Part shown: positions 7,521-15,714 of the stretch, piece by piece
How positions within the stretch are numbered: the stretch's first letter is position 1
Layout of the letters: each line of letters begins with the position of its first letter
Source: Candidatus Wolfebacteria bacterium GW2011_GWE2_44_13
GTDB taxonomy: Bacteria > Patescibacteriota > Minisyncoccia > UBA6257 > UBA9933
Assembly (NCBI GenBank): GCA_001000675.1
Contig: LCHW01000002.1
Coordinates: 133,310-167,186 of the forward strand
Direction: 5' to 3'
DNA length: 33,877 nt
Translations under genes and position numbers: made by a program
The notes under the pieces: generated by a model
Told to the model about the DNA's origin: nothing
The model's database searches: none
What the model saw: only the letters and a program-made list of their open reading frames with translations

Positions 7521-9218
7521 ATGATACGCAATGAGCTAGAACAATACTTGCGAAAGGCAGTGCCTGACGCAGAAACAATAGAGCTAACTATCCCTGAACA
7601 CGCACAGTTCGGGCATTTTACGACCAATATCGCATTGCGCTTGGCAAAAGCACGCGGAAAGAGCCCGATGGATGTTGCCGAAGAGATTGCAGAAAAGCTG
7701 CGAACAGTTGCCCCTGAGGGATTTTTTGCAAATATAGAGATAGTTCGACCAGGGTTTGTGAACATATGGATAGCCACAGGAACGATTCAAAACAGCTTCA
7801 AAGAAATAAATGAAGCAAAAAATAATTGGGGCAAGCCTACAACCATAGAGAAGCAAACAGTTGTGATCGATTATTCTGGGCCAAATATTGCAAAGCCGAT
7901 GGGGGTAGGACATTTGCGCTCAACCGTCATAGGACAAGCACTCTATAACATATTTACGTTTGCAGGCTGGAATGCTATTGGGGACAATCATTTAGGGGAC
8001 TGGGGTAAGCAGTTCGGCGTATTGATTGCAGCATATAAAGAAGACGGAAAGCCCGAGGATATTTCGATTGATTATTTGGTTGGTTTATATGTTGCGTATA
8101 GCACGCGCATGAAAGATGTTGCGGCCGGCGGAGCCGAGCTTGGAGAGGCTGCACGGCGTGAGGTTAAAAAGTTGCAAGACGGGGATGAAGAGAATCTCGC
8201 AATATGGAAGAAATTCTATGCGATTAGTATTGAAGAGTTTAAGCGCATGTACAACATGCTCGGCGTTTCTTTTGACCACACGCTCGGGGAAAGCTATTAC
8301 AATAGTCAGCTGGAAGGAATTGTAAAAGTTGCACTTGAAAAAAATGTTGCCATAGAAAGTGAGGGCGCAATTGTTATCCCTATTGAGGGGATAGAAGCCC
8401 CGATGATCATTCGTAAGTCTGATGGTGCGTATCTCTATCCGACAACAGACATCGCAACAATTAAACACAGAATCAATGAGTTTAAAGCGGATTGCATGCT
8501 CTATGTCGTGGGCAACGAGCAGGCGATGCATTTTGAGCAGTTGTTTAGTGCAGTAAAAAAGCTGGGTATCGTTACCGATCAAAAACTTGCACATATAAAA
8601 TTTGGACTCATGCTTGGTGAAGACATGAAAAAGTTTTCAACACGCGCAGGGAAAACAGTTTCATTACTTGGATTACTAGAAGAAGCAATTGCACGAGCAA
8701 AGAAAGTAGTGGATGAAAAACAGCCAGACCTTTCGGAAGAGGAGCGGCAGAAGATTGCTGAAGTTGTTGGTATCGGTGCGGTAAAATACAATGACCTTTC
8801 GCAGAATAGGCAATCTGATATTGTATTCAACTGGGACCGCATGCTGAATTTTGAAGGAAATTCAGGACCCTATTTGCAATATACTTATGCACGATTAAAA
8901 AGCATTTTACGAAAGGCGGAGAATATATCGACTTGCGATGTCGATAATTTAAAAGATGAAACAGAGTTGCAAGTAATCATGCGCTTGCAGGAATTTCCAG
9001 AAGTTATAGAAAGTATTACAAAACAATATTTTCCACACTACCTTACGGATTATCTCTATACATTAGCAAAAGATACGAATGCTATGTATCAAAAAATGCC
9101 GGTATTAAAAGCAGAAGAGAACGAACGCAACGCGCGCCTTGCGCTTATCGCAGCAGCAGCACAAACCCTAAAGACAGGCTTAGAGTTGCTTGGTATAAAA
9201 ACGTTGGAGCAGATGTAA
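7521..9218 (+). CDS. argS: Arginyl-tRNA synthetase
   Basis: VVIDYSGPNIAKPMGVGHLRSTVIGQALYNIFTFAGWNAIGDNHLGDWGKQFG; C-terminal anticodon-binding domain QNRQSDIVFNWDRMLNFEGNSGPYLQYTYARL. Confidence 0.97.
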   Translation: MIRNELEQYLRKAVPDAETIELTIPEHAQFGHFTTNIALRLAKARGKSPMDVAEEIAEKLRTVAPEGFFANIEIVRPGFVNIWIATGTIQNSFKEINEAKNNWGKPTTIEKQTVVIDYSGPNIAKPMGVGHLRSTVIGQALYNIFTFAGWNAIGDNHLGDWGKQFGVLIAAYKEDGKPEDISIDYLVGLYVAYSTRMKDVAAGGAELGEAARREVKKLQDGDEENLAIWKKFYAISIEEFKRMYNMLGVSFDHTLGESYYNSQLEGIVKVALEKNVAIESEGAIVIPIEGIEAPMIIRKSDGAYLYPTTDIATIKHRINEFKADCMLYVVGNEQAMHFEQLFSAVKKLGIVTDQKLAHIKFGLMLGEDMKKFSTRAGKTVSLLGLLEEAIARAKKVVDEKQPDLSEEERQKIAEVVGIGAVKYNDLSQNRQSDIVFNWDRMLNFEGNSGPYLQYTYARLKSILRKAENISTCDVDNLKDETELQVIMRLQEFPEVIESITKQYFPHYLTDYLYTLAKDTNAMYQKMPVLKAEENERNARLALIAAAAQTLKTGLELLGIKTLEQM

Positions 9219-9227
9219 AATTTATAT

Positions 9228-9254
9228 TGTCATTCCCGCGAAGACGGGAATCTA
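9228..9254. repeat. CATTCCCGCG-type palindromic repeat, copy 2
   Basis: TGTCATTCCCGCGAAGACGGGAATCTA, one mismatch in the palindrome. Confidence 0.85.
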
Positions 9255-9262
9255 GAGTGTAA

Positions 9263-9292
9263 AACAAAAAAAGCCCGCGCAAGCGGGCTTTT
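9263..9292 (-). terminator. Terminator between argS and the first orphan paralog (probably bidirectional)
   Basis: AAAAAAAGCCCGCgcaaGCGGGCTTTT. Confidence 0.8.
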
Positions 9293-9315
9293 AAGTAGAA
9301 CGAGAAAACAGGAGG

Positions 9316-9702
9316 TTAAAGTGCAACCAGAACATCTTCTGGAGGAATGCGAACGCCGAAGACCTCATTGCGGCCACATTCGTCCGAAGTGGTCCATGTG
9401 ATACTTTTCCCGGGCGGGAGCGTGTCGAGAACCACTGTACCTCCGCCTTGGACATATTTGTATCCGTTATGAATTGCGTAGGCCCAGACATTCTCCACGG
9501 TAAATTGCACAGCGTAAGCAACGCCTCCAAGAGGGCAGTTGTCGTCTTGATCTGCAGGGGTACACTTATCGCGCGGGGCGATAATTGCCGCATAGAGAAA
9601 TGGTCTCATGACTTCGGTCTTTGCCAGAAAAAGAGTAACCCATCCTTCGGGCAAGTTAATAAGCTTCTTTTGATCGGGGTTGACTCTCAAATTTTTAAAC
9701 AC
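9316..9702 (-). CDS. Orphan paralog family A, member 1 (GTG start)
   Basis: GGAGG RBS; MFKNLRVNPDQKKLINLPEGWVTLFLAKTEVMRPFLYAAIIAPRD. Confidence 0.75.
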   Translation of the reverse strand: MFKNLRVNPDQKKLINLPEGWVTLFLAKTEVMRPFLYAAIIAPRDKCTPADQDDNCPLGGVAYAVQFTVENVWAYAIHNGYKYVQGGGTVVLDTLPPGKSITWTTSDECGRNEVFGVRIPPEDVLVAL

Positions 9703-9742
9703 GGCAATACCTCCAATTCCTTAGTTGTGAGTAGCTAATTAC

Positions 9743-9771
9743 TACATAGCAATTTATAAATGAAGTGTCAA
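9743..9771 (-). promoter_or_regulatory. Promoter TTGACA-N17-TATGTA
   Basis: Minus strand TTGACA CTTCATTTATAAATTGC TATGTA GTAATTAGCTACTCAC. Confidence 0.75.
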
Positions 9772-9820
9772 ATAAAAAGCCCCGCACAGTGCGGAGCTTT
9801 CGGGATAACGGGAGAGGAGG

Positions 9821-10201
9821 CTACAAGCAAAGAATAATTCGCGAGTCTTCGATAGGATGGGTATCGATCATGTGAGACCCATCATAGCAGTGGATTGTGC
9901 CTTGGAAATGGATAGATCCAAAGCTTACAAAGAAGCCGCCCTTGCTGACTTTGTAACCGTCACCGACATCGACAACAATAGTGGGTTCAATAAAGCCCGC
10001 TTTGAAGAAGACGATTTTTGCGCCGATAATTTCAGAGTAAAATAATCCTTCGCGAGGAAGTAGTTCATCGGGGCAAATAACGGCGCAAAAACTGTATTGC
10101 CCGTACATGCCCGTGAGATCAGCAAGGAAAATTGTTGTCCAGCCTTCTGGTAATGCGGCGAGATATTGCCTGCATGCGCTTACTCTCAGATTTCCAAACA
10201 T
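9821..10201 (-). CDS. Orphan paralog family A, member 2
   Basis: GGAGG RBS; MFGNLRVSACRQYLAALPEGWTTIFLADLTGMYGQYSFCAVICPDE. Confidence 0.75.
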   Translation of the reverse strand: MFGNLRVSACRQYLAALPEGWTTIFLADLTGMYGQYSFCAVICPDELLPREGLFYSEIIGAKIVFFKAGFIEPTIVVDVGDGYKVSKGGFFVSFGSIHFQGTIHCYDGSHMIDTHPIEDSRIILCL

Positions 10202-10242
10202 CGGTAGTACCTCCTATCTCGTAATTGTGAGTAGCTAGTTAT

Positions 10243-10271
10243 TTAATACCAAGATATAAATGAAGTGTCAA
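10243..10271 (-). promoter_or_regulatory. Promoter TTGACA-N17-TATTAA
   Basis: Minus strand TTGACA CTTCATTTATATCTTGG TATTAA ATAACTAGCTACTCAC. Confidence 0.8.
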
Positions 10272-10273
10272 CA

Positions 10274-10309
10274 AAAAAGCCCGTGCGCCTTGAGGGCACG
10301 GGCTTTTGG
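10274..10309 (-). terminator. Terminator of paralog member 3
   Basis: AAAAAAGCCCGTGCgccttgaggGCACGGGCTTTT. Confidence 0.8.
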
Positions 10310-10324
10310 GATAACGGGAGTGTA

Positions 10325-10702
10325 TCAGCAAAAAGAGCTAAACACTCGTTGCGGGGGGATAAGCATGCCTGTGAAGGCGTAGCGATCAGCCTGCTTAAGG
10401 ATGCGCCAGCAATTACCTTGCCAGTCCCACGATACGACAAATGTATCGGGGCCATTTTTTGAACAGGCCTTAGCCTTTAGTGCTAAGACAGTCCTGTCCC
10501 GGTTGAAGAATACCACGTGCGCATCTATGATGATGGCGCTCGGGGAATTCGCTTGAGGGATAGATGCCTTCGGACAAATGATCGCTAAAAAGTCCGATGG
10601 TCCGAACATTCCTGCGATACTAGCCAAGAAAATTGTTTGCCAACCATCCGGCAGCCCCTCGATACAGGGTGTGTGTGAGTTTACTGTAAGCTTACTGAAC
10701 AT
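10325..10702 (-). CDS. Orphan paralog family A, member 3
   Basis: GGGAGG RBS; MFSKLTVNSHTPCIEGLPDGWQTIFLASIAGMFGPSDFLAIICPKA; start moved downstream of the ORF-track start. Confidence 0.75.
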   Translation of the reverse strand: MFSKLTVNSHTPCIEGLPDGWQTIFLASIAGMFGPSDFLAIICPKASIPQANSPSAIIIDAHVVFFNRDRTVLALKAKACSKNGPDTFVVSWDWQGNCWRILKQADRYAFTGMLIPPQRVFSSFC

Positions 10703-10743
10703 GTGGACCTCCCGCTTCCGTAAAAAATAAAACAGCTGATTAT

Positions 10744-10772
10744 TAAATACCAACTTCCGATTAGTATGTCAA
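10744..10772 (-). promoter_or_regulatory. Promoter TTGACA-N17-TATTTA
   Basis: Minus strand TTGACA TACTAATCGGAAGTTGG TATTTA ATAATCAGCTGTTT. Confidence 0.8.
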
Positions 10773-10842
10773 TCGCGAAAGAAACAGAAGCTACGTGCAT
10801 CCGTTATAGAAAGAAAGGGAAAATCTGATACAATAGAACATA

Positions 10843-11685
10843 ATGAGAGCAATCGACGGAAAAGAAATAGCGAAGGAAATAATCGAACGGCTTAAAAAAG
10901 AAACAGCTCCGCAGAAAATATTCGCGGCTATTTTAGTTGGCGACAACGCGGCAAGTGAGAGTTTTGTAAAACAAAAAGAAAAAGCTGCAAAAGAGTTGGG
11001 TGTCGATTTTCGCATCTATCGATTCCCAGAAACAAGTACAAACGATTCCTTGCGAAAGGAGATTAACACAATCGTAAAGCTCTCTCGGGTTGGTGCTGTT
11101 ATTGTACAGTTGCCATTGCCTGCGCATATAAACGCACACTATGTACTCAACACAATACCACCGGAAAAAGACGTTGATGTATTGAGCGAACGAACACTCG
11201 GAGCTTTTTATAATAATAGAAGCAACGTGGTAGCGCCTTCGGTTGCTGTGTGTGAAGAGTTGTTCGAACGAGAAAAAATAAATTTACAAGAAAAAACCGT
11301 TGCTGTTGTCGGACTTGGTATATTAGTGGGGAAGCCGATTGCCGTATGGTTAATGAACCCCGTAAAGTCGCTCGGTAGCGACCACGGGGCGAGGAAGGTA
11401 AAAGAGGTTTATCTGCTTGATAGGGGAAGTGATTTGGAGATTATAAAAAAAGCAGACATCGTAATAAGTGGTGTTGGTAAGGCGGGCTTACTGCAATCGG
11501 AAATGTTGAAGCACGGAGCAGTGGTAGTAGACTTCGGGTATTCGTTTAACGGCGAAGGTAAAATCTGTGGCGATTTTAATTATGATGAGTTGCACGCAGA
11601 AGGATGGTACACGCCAACCCCAGGAGGAACGGGCCCGATATTAGTCGCAAAGCTTATTGAGAATTTTTATACGCTAAACAAATAA
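10843..11685 (+). CDS. folD: Bifunctional methylenetetrahydrofolate dehydrogenase/cyclohydrolase
   Basis: VKQKEKAAKELGV, GAVIVQLPLPAHIN, PPEKDVDVL, VVGLGILVGKPIA, TPTPGGTGPILVAKLIENF. Confidence 0.92.
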   Translation: MRAIDGKEIAKEIIERLKKETAPQKIFAAILVGDNAASESFVKQKEKAAKELGVDFRIYRFPETSTNDSLRKEINTIVKLSRVGAVIVQLPLPAHINAHYVLNTIPPEKDVDVLSERTLGAFYNNRSNVVAPSVAVCEELFEREKINLQEKTVAVVGLGILVGKPIAVWLMNPVKSLGSDHGARKVKEVYLLDRGSDLEIIKKADIVISGVGKAGLLQSEMLKHGAVVVDFGYSFNGEGKICGDFNYDELHAEGWYTPTPGGTGPILVAKLIENFYTLNK

Positions 11686-11695
11686 GCGATGGTTA

Positions 11696-11776
11696 TGTCA
11701 TCCCGAACATAGCGGAGCGAAGTTGAGGGATCTGAAGTAACCCAAAGACAGATTCCTCGACAAGCTCGGAATGACA
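11696..11776. repeat. Imperfect inverted-repeat element of about 81 bp
   Basis: TGTCATCCCGAAC...GAGGGATCT...AGATTCCTCGA...CTCGGAATGACA; ends are reverse complementary apart from a few mismatches. Confidence 0.75.
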
Positions 11777-11801
11777 GGAAAATAAAGATAACAAAATTGA
11801 C

Positions 11802-12704
11802 ATGCCGCAAAAAGTAAAAACAATCGCAAAAGTATTTATCGTATCAGCCATTGTAGTGGTGATTGTTTTGATGTTGAGCTATCAAAAAGAAATTTCCATA
11901 TTTGCAAATAACGACGATAATCCAATAAGCGAAGATAGAATCAGCTTTCTATTGCTTGGAGAAACAGGGCGGGCAATTGGGTGGAGTAATGCACCTGATT
12001 TAACAGACAGTATGATCGTAGTAGATTATCGCCCACAGCTCGGCGTAGTGAATTTGATATCGCTGCCTCGTGATTTATTTGTAACCCTTGGAGGGGAGTC
12101 GTTTAAGGCAAACGAAGCATTGCGAAGAGGGAAAATAAACGACCTTCTGGCGGCATTACCGCAAATGACCGGATTAAAAACAGATAAGTATGTTGTGGTA
12201 AATGTGGATACGTTAAAGAAAGTTGTTGATGAAATGGGTGGGATAGATTTAACGTTGCAAAGCAAGGTTGTGGATGCAGTAAGTGGATACACTATTCCTG
12301 CGGGAGAAAATCATATCAATGGAGAGCAGGCCATCTGGTTATCAAGAAATAGATATTCGCCGGAAGGGGATTTTTTCAGAGAAAAGAATCAGCAAGAAAT
12401 GATGCGTGCCATTATGAAGAAGTTTAAGGCGATGGGCAATATTGAAAAAACTTCTTTCTTATTTAGAATGACACCCGAGTTGGGTAATTTAAATACAAAT
12501 ATAGATTTTAAAGAGTTGTTGCCGACGCTGCGCCAATTTGGGGGAGTGCGGCTCAACACAATCGTTATTGATTTTAAGACAGGTATCTTGCAAAGCTCAC
12601 AAGTGGATTATGGATCTGCGATGGCATATGTGCTTGTTCCTCGATTAGGAGTAGGCCAATATGAAGAAATGCGAACGTATATCCAATCAAAAATCGAAAA
12701 ATAA
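11802..12704 (+). CDS. LytR-CpsA-Psr (LCP) family protein
   Basis: N-terminal TM, then FLLLGETGR...DSMIVVDYRPQLGVVNLISLPRDLFV...INDLLAALP...NGEQAIWLSRNRYSPEGDFFREKNQQEMM. Confidence 0.88.
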   Translation: MPQKVKTIAKVFIVSAIVVVIVLMLSYQKEISIFANNDDNPISEDRISFLLLGETGRAIGWSNAPDLTDSMIVVDYRPQLGVVNLISLPRDLFVTLGGESFKANEALRRGKINDLLAALPQMTGLKTDKYVVVNVDTLKKVVDEMGGIDLTLQSKVVDAVSGYTIPAGENHINGEQAIWLSRNRYSPEGDFFREKNQQEMMRAIMKKFKAMGNIEKTSFLFRMTPELGNLNTNIDFKELLPTLRQFGGVRLNTIVIDFKTGILQSSQVDYGSAMAYVLVPRLGVGQYEEMRTYIQSKIEK

Positions 12705-12762
12705 ATACGTAAGGTGTCTATATTGACATATATAGATGCATGTCTTTATAATTATTACTTAA

Positions 12763-12827
12763 GTATCGCCTCGGCGATTTGCAGCACATTATTAAATCGG
12801 CCCGTTGCTCAAGCGGTCACCCGATAC
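12763..12827 (+). other. Candidate three-way-junction RNA in the 5' leader of the secreted-protein gene
   Basis: GTATCG/CGATAC enclosing CGATTT/AAATCG and CCGTT/AGCGG. Confidence 0.4.
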
Positions 12828-12930
12828 ATACAGAGAGAGGAGAGACTGCCTAACTCAGAAATTTAAAATTTAGTAAGGCGCGGCTATTACTGATAGGTAC
12901 TTTATCCCCCTAACAAGACATGAGGTGATG

Positions 12931-13383
12931 ATGAAGAAAATTCTCTTGTGCTTGGTAGCCCTGGCGTTCGTACTGGCAGTGGCCGGTCCAGCGCTTGCAG
13001 TCGACGGCGGCGGAACAAAAGTTCTTGCAGGTCTTAAAGCGGGCGTGGCCCAAACGGCGGAAACCCTTTCGGAAGGCACCCCGGTCGTCGGGCGTGATAC
13101 GGAGGCGCTGACTTCCAAAGATATTGCGGTCAGTTACCACATCATCTATGCTCGACATGCCGACGCGGCCATCGATCAGCTTTGGGGAATAACGACCGCC
13201 CTCCCCGCACACGTTTTGTTCGGTCTCGCCAAGACCTCTTTGTCATCGGGCACGATCTCCGCCCTCATCGCCGATAACCGCTTCTCCCCGGCCACAGCCC
13301 AGGAGGTGCTGTCGTCCACGGGAATTGCCGCCGGCGCGAGTGCCACAAATGAAAGCATCGCCGCCGAGCCGGCGCCGGCGTAG
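12931..13383 (+). CDS. Secreted protein with Sec signal peptide, unknown function
   Basis: KKILLCLVALAFVLAVAGPALAVDGGG signal peptide; GAGG RBS; terminator downstream. Confidence 0.75.
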   Translation: MKKILLCLVALAFVLAVAGPALAVDGGGTKVLAGLKAGVAQTAETLSEGTPVVGRDTEALTSKDIAVSYHIIYARHADAAIDQLWGITTALPAHVLFGLAKTSLSSGTISALIADNRFSPATAQEVLSSTGIAAGASATNESIAAEPAPA

Positions 13384-13418
13384 GCCTAATAGAGGCGCGC
13401 CAAAGCCTATTGAGTAAA

Positions 13419-13447
13419 ATCCCCCAGTTCCTTGGGGGATTTTTTTA
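13419..13447 (+). terminator. Rho-independent terminator
   Basis: ATCCCCCAgttccTTGGGGGATTTTTTT. Confidence 0.9.
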
Positions 13448-13503
13448 TAGCAGCTGGACTTTTTATCCAAAAACCAGTATGAGGTATATACTAAAAGAAT
13501 AAT

Positions 13504-14511
13504 ATGAACATTCAAGGAATAAACGAGATTTTAATAGATCAGCCAAAGTATCGGCAGCAGCAGATTGAAAAAGCCATATACGGTGAGTTTATTAGCGACT
13601 GGTCAGAAGCCATCGCATTACCGGAACATTTGCGAAAGCAATTAGCCGAAGCATGTCCGTTGGATATACACGCAGAAGAAACAATATCGAGCGGTGATAG
13701 CCGCAAGGCACTAATTATACTAGAAGACGAATTGAAGATAGAAGCCGTATTAATGATGCACAAAGGTGATCGCAATACCGTTTGTGTTTCTTCGCAGGTT
13801 GGTTGTCCGATGGGATGTTTATTTTGCGCAACAGGCAAGCTTGGCTTTAAGCGTAACTTAACTGCCGACGAAATTGTTGAGCAGGTACTTTATTTTGCAC
13901 GACAACTGAAAAAAGAAAATAAACGAGTTACGAATATTGTGTTCATGGGGATGGGGGAGCCGATGGTAAATTATGATAACGTAATGGCCGCCATTCGAAT
14001 CTTAAATAATCCGAACGGATTTAATTTAGGCGCACGCCGTATGTCGATTTCAACCTCAGGGATTCCAGAGGGCATTCGCAAGTTTGCACGCGAAGGACTC
14101 GAAGTTAATCTAGCACTTTCGCTGCATGCACCAAACAATGAATTGCGCTGTAAAATAATGCCTGTAAGCAGGCGTCATTCGCTAGAGGAAGTTATGGATG
14201 CGCTGAGGGAGTATGTGGATATAACGCATCGAAAAATCATGTTTGAATACATCATGATAAAAGATGTTACCGATACGCCAGAGCTGGCGCATGAGTTGGT
14301 AAAATTATTATCAGGTTGGTTAGGATATGTAAATCTTATCAATTACAACCAAACTGAAATGTTCGCGCCTTCAACGAGAGAGCGTATCGAGGAGTTTAAA
14401 CAAATACTCGAAGATGGACATATTACCGTTGTGCAACGCTACACCTTTGGACAGGATATCGATGGAGCATGCGGACAATTAGCTGCAAGAACTAAATTGC
14501 AAATTGATTAA
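13504..14511 (+). CDS. rlmN: 23S rRNA (adenine2503-C2)-methyltransferase, radical SAM
   Basis: CPMGCLFCATGKLGFKRNLTADEIVEQV, GMGEPMVNYDNV, SISTSGIPEGIRKFA, LALSLHAPNNELR. Confidence 0.93.
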   Translation: MNIQGINEILIDQPKYRQQQIEKAIYGEFISDWSEAIALPEHLRKQLAEACPLDIHAEETISSGDSRKALIILEDELKIEAVLMMHKGDRNTVCVSSQVGCPMGCLFCATGKLGFKRNLTADEIVEQVLYFARQLKKENKRVTNIVFMGMGEPMVNYDNVMAAIRILNNPNGFNLGARRMSISTSGIPEGIRKFAREGLEVNLALSLHAPNNELRCKIMPVSRRHSLEEVMDALREYVDITHRKIMFEYIMIKDVTDTPELAHELVKLLSGWLGYVNLINYNQTEMFAPSTRERIEEFKQILEDGHITVVQRYTFGQDIDGACGQLAARTKLQID

Positions 14512-14514
14512 ATC

Positions 14515-14541
14515 AAAAAATCGCCGTGAGGCGATTTTTTG
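14515..14541. terminator. Bidirectional terminator between rlmN and pth
   Basis: AAAAAATCGCCgtgaGGCGATTTTTT. Confidence 0.85.
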
Positions 14542-14547
14542 ATATTA

Positions 14548-15057
14548 TTACCCAATTAATGCTTCACTAGCTTGTTCAAATGCAGTATGCATGAGCTCGA
14601 GATCTTTTGTGGAAATGGGTTTCAGTACATAATCCATTGCCTTCTTTTTAATAACTGCTCCTTCGGGTGTCGCGAATGTTTTTGCAATACCAATGCGCAG
14701 TCGCCAAAAGTCTTTAGTGCCTAAAGAGTCAATAACCGATTCTACGCCGTGATGTCCTGCGGCTCCACCACCAAAAGAAAGTTTGTATTCCCCAAGAGGA
14801 ATATCAACATCGTCATGTATAAGTAGCATACGTTCAGGGGAGACACCATTTTTTTTGAGTTGTTTCTGTGCTGCCGGCCCAGACGTATTCATAAATACGC
14901 CAAGGGATTCAATAGCAAGGGGAGTGGCAAAAGAGGACTCTTTGATGAAGTGCACAAAAAGAGCGCCTGCATTATGGTAGGTATTTACGTATTCAGCGCC
15001 TGGATTGCCGAGTGCGATGACGATATCGATGTCGTTGAAGGTGATTGGTTTTTTCAT
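14548..15057 (-). CDS. pth: Peptidyl-tRNA hydrolase
   Basis: IALGNPGAEYVNTYHNAGALFV, MLLIHDDVDIPLGEYKLSFGGGAAGHHGVESVIDSLGTKDFWRLRIGI. Confidence 0.93.
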   Translation of the reverse strand: MKKPITFNDIDIVIALGNPGAEYVNTYHNAGALFVHFIKESSFATPLAIESLGVFMNTSGPAAQKQLKKNGVSPERMLLIHDDVDIPLGEYKLSFGGGAAGHHGVESVIDSLGTKDFWRLRIGIAKTFATPEGAVIKKKAMDYVLKPISTKDLELMHTAFEQASEALIG

Positions 15058-15146
15058 GTCGCGTTTACTCCATAATACTCGAAAAATGTCTTGTTTGACA
15101 TTGCCTACGTTTATACTAAAATGAAGTTAACAAATTATCAAATGAG

Positions 15147-15695
15147 ATGAAATCATTCCTTTACGCACTTCGTGAAATTATAGAGATAGTATTAGTTGCA
15201 GTGTTGGTCGTCTTCGGCGTCCGCACGTTCTTAGTGCAACCATTTTTGGTAAGCGGAGCGAGCATGGAACCAAACTTCCATGGAGGTGATTACATATTAA
15301 TAAACGAACTCTCTTATAGATTTAGAGAACCAGAACGAGGAGAGGTGGTTGTGTTCCGCTATCCAGGAGATGAAAAAACTTTTTTCATTAAGCGCGTTAT
15401 GGGGCTGCCAGGGGAGCGTATTGTAGTTACTGATGGTGAACTGTATGTATATAGTGAAGAAAATGCAGAAGGGAAATTAATCACCGAAGGATATCTTCCG
15501 CGTGATTTACGAACCGTAGGAGAAAAAGACATAACATTAGCAACAGGCGAGTATTTTGTAATGGGAGATAACCGTGATGCAAGCTTTGATTCGCGACAGT
15601 GGGGAGCATTAAAACGAGACGAAATAATAGGTTCAGTATGGGTACGATTATGGCCGTTAAATAAAGTAATGGCATTTGAAAAACCTTCGTATTAA
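15147..15695 (+). CDS. lepB: Signal peptidase I
   Basis: VSGASMEPNFHGGDYILINELSYRF, GEVVVFRYPGDEKTFFIKRVMGLPGERI, GEYFVMGDNRDASFDSRQWG. Confidence 0.95.
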   Translation: MKSFLYALREIIEIVLVAVLVVFGVRTFLVQPFLVSGASMEPNFHGGDYILINELSYRFREPERGEVVVFRYPGDEKTFFIKRVMGLPGERIVVTDGELYVYSEENAEGKLITEGYLPRDLRTVGEKDITLATGEYFVMGDNRDASFDSRQWGALKRDEIIGSVWVRLWPLNKVMAFEKPSY

Positions 15696-15714
15696 GCGGA
15701 GGAGTGATACACAT

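Noticed and set aside
12798-12870. tRNA-like segment GGCCCGTTGCTCAAGCGGTCACCC
   Set aside because: Resembles a D-arm only superficially; no anticodon arm, GTTCGA T-loop or acceptor pairing.
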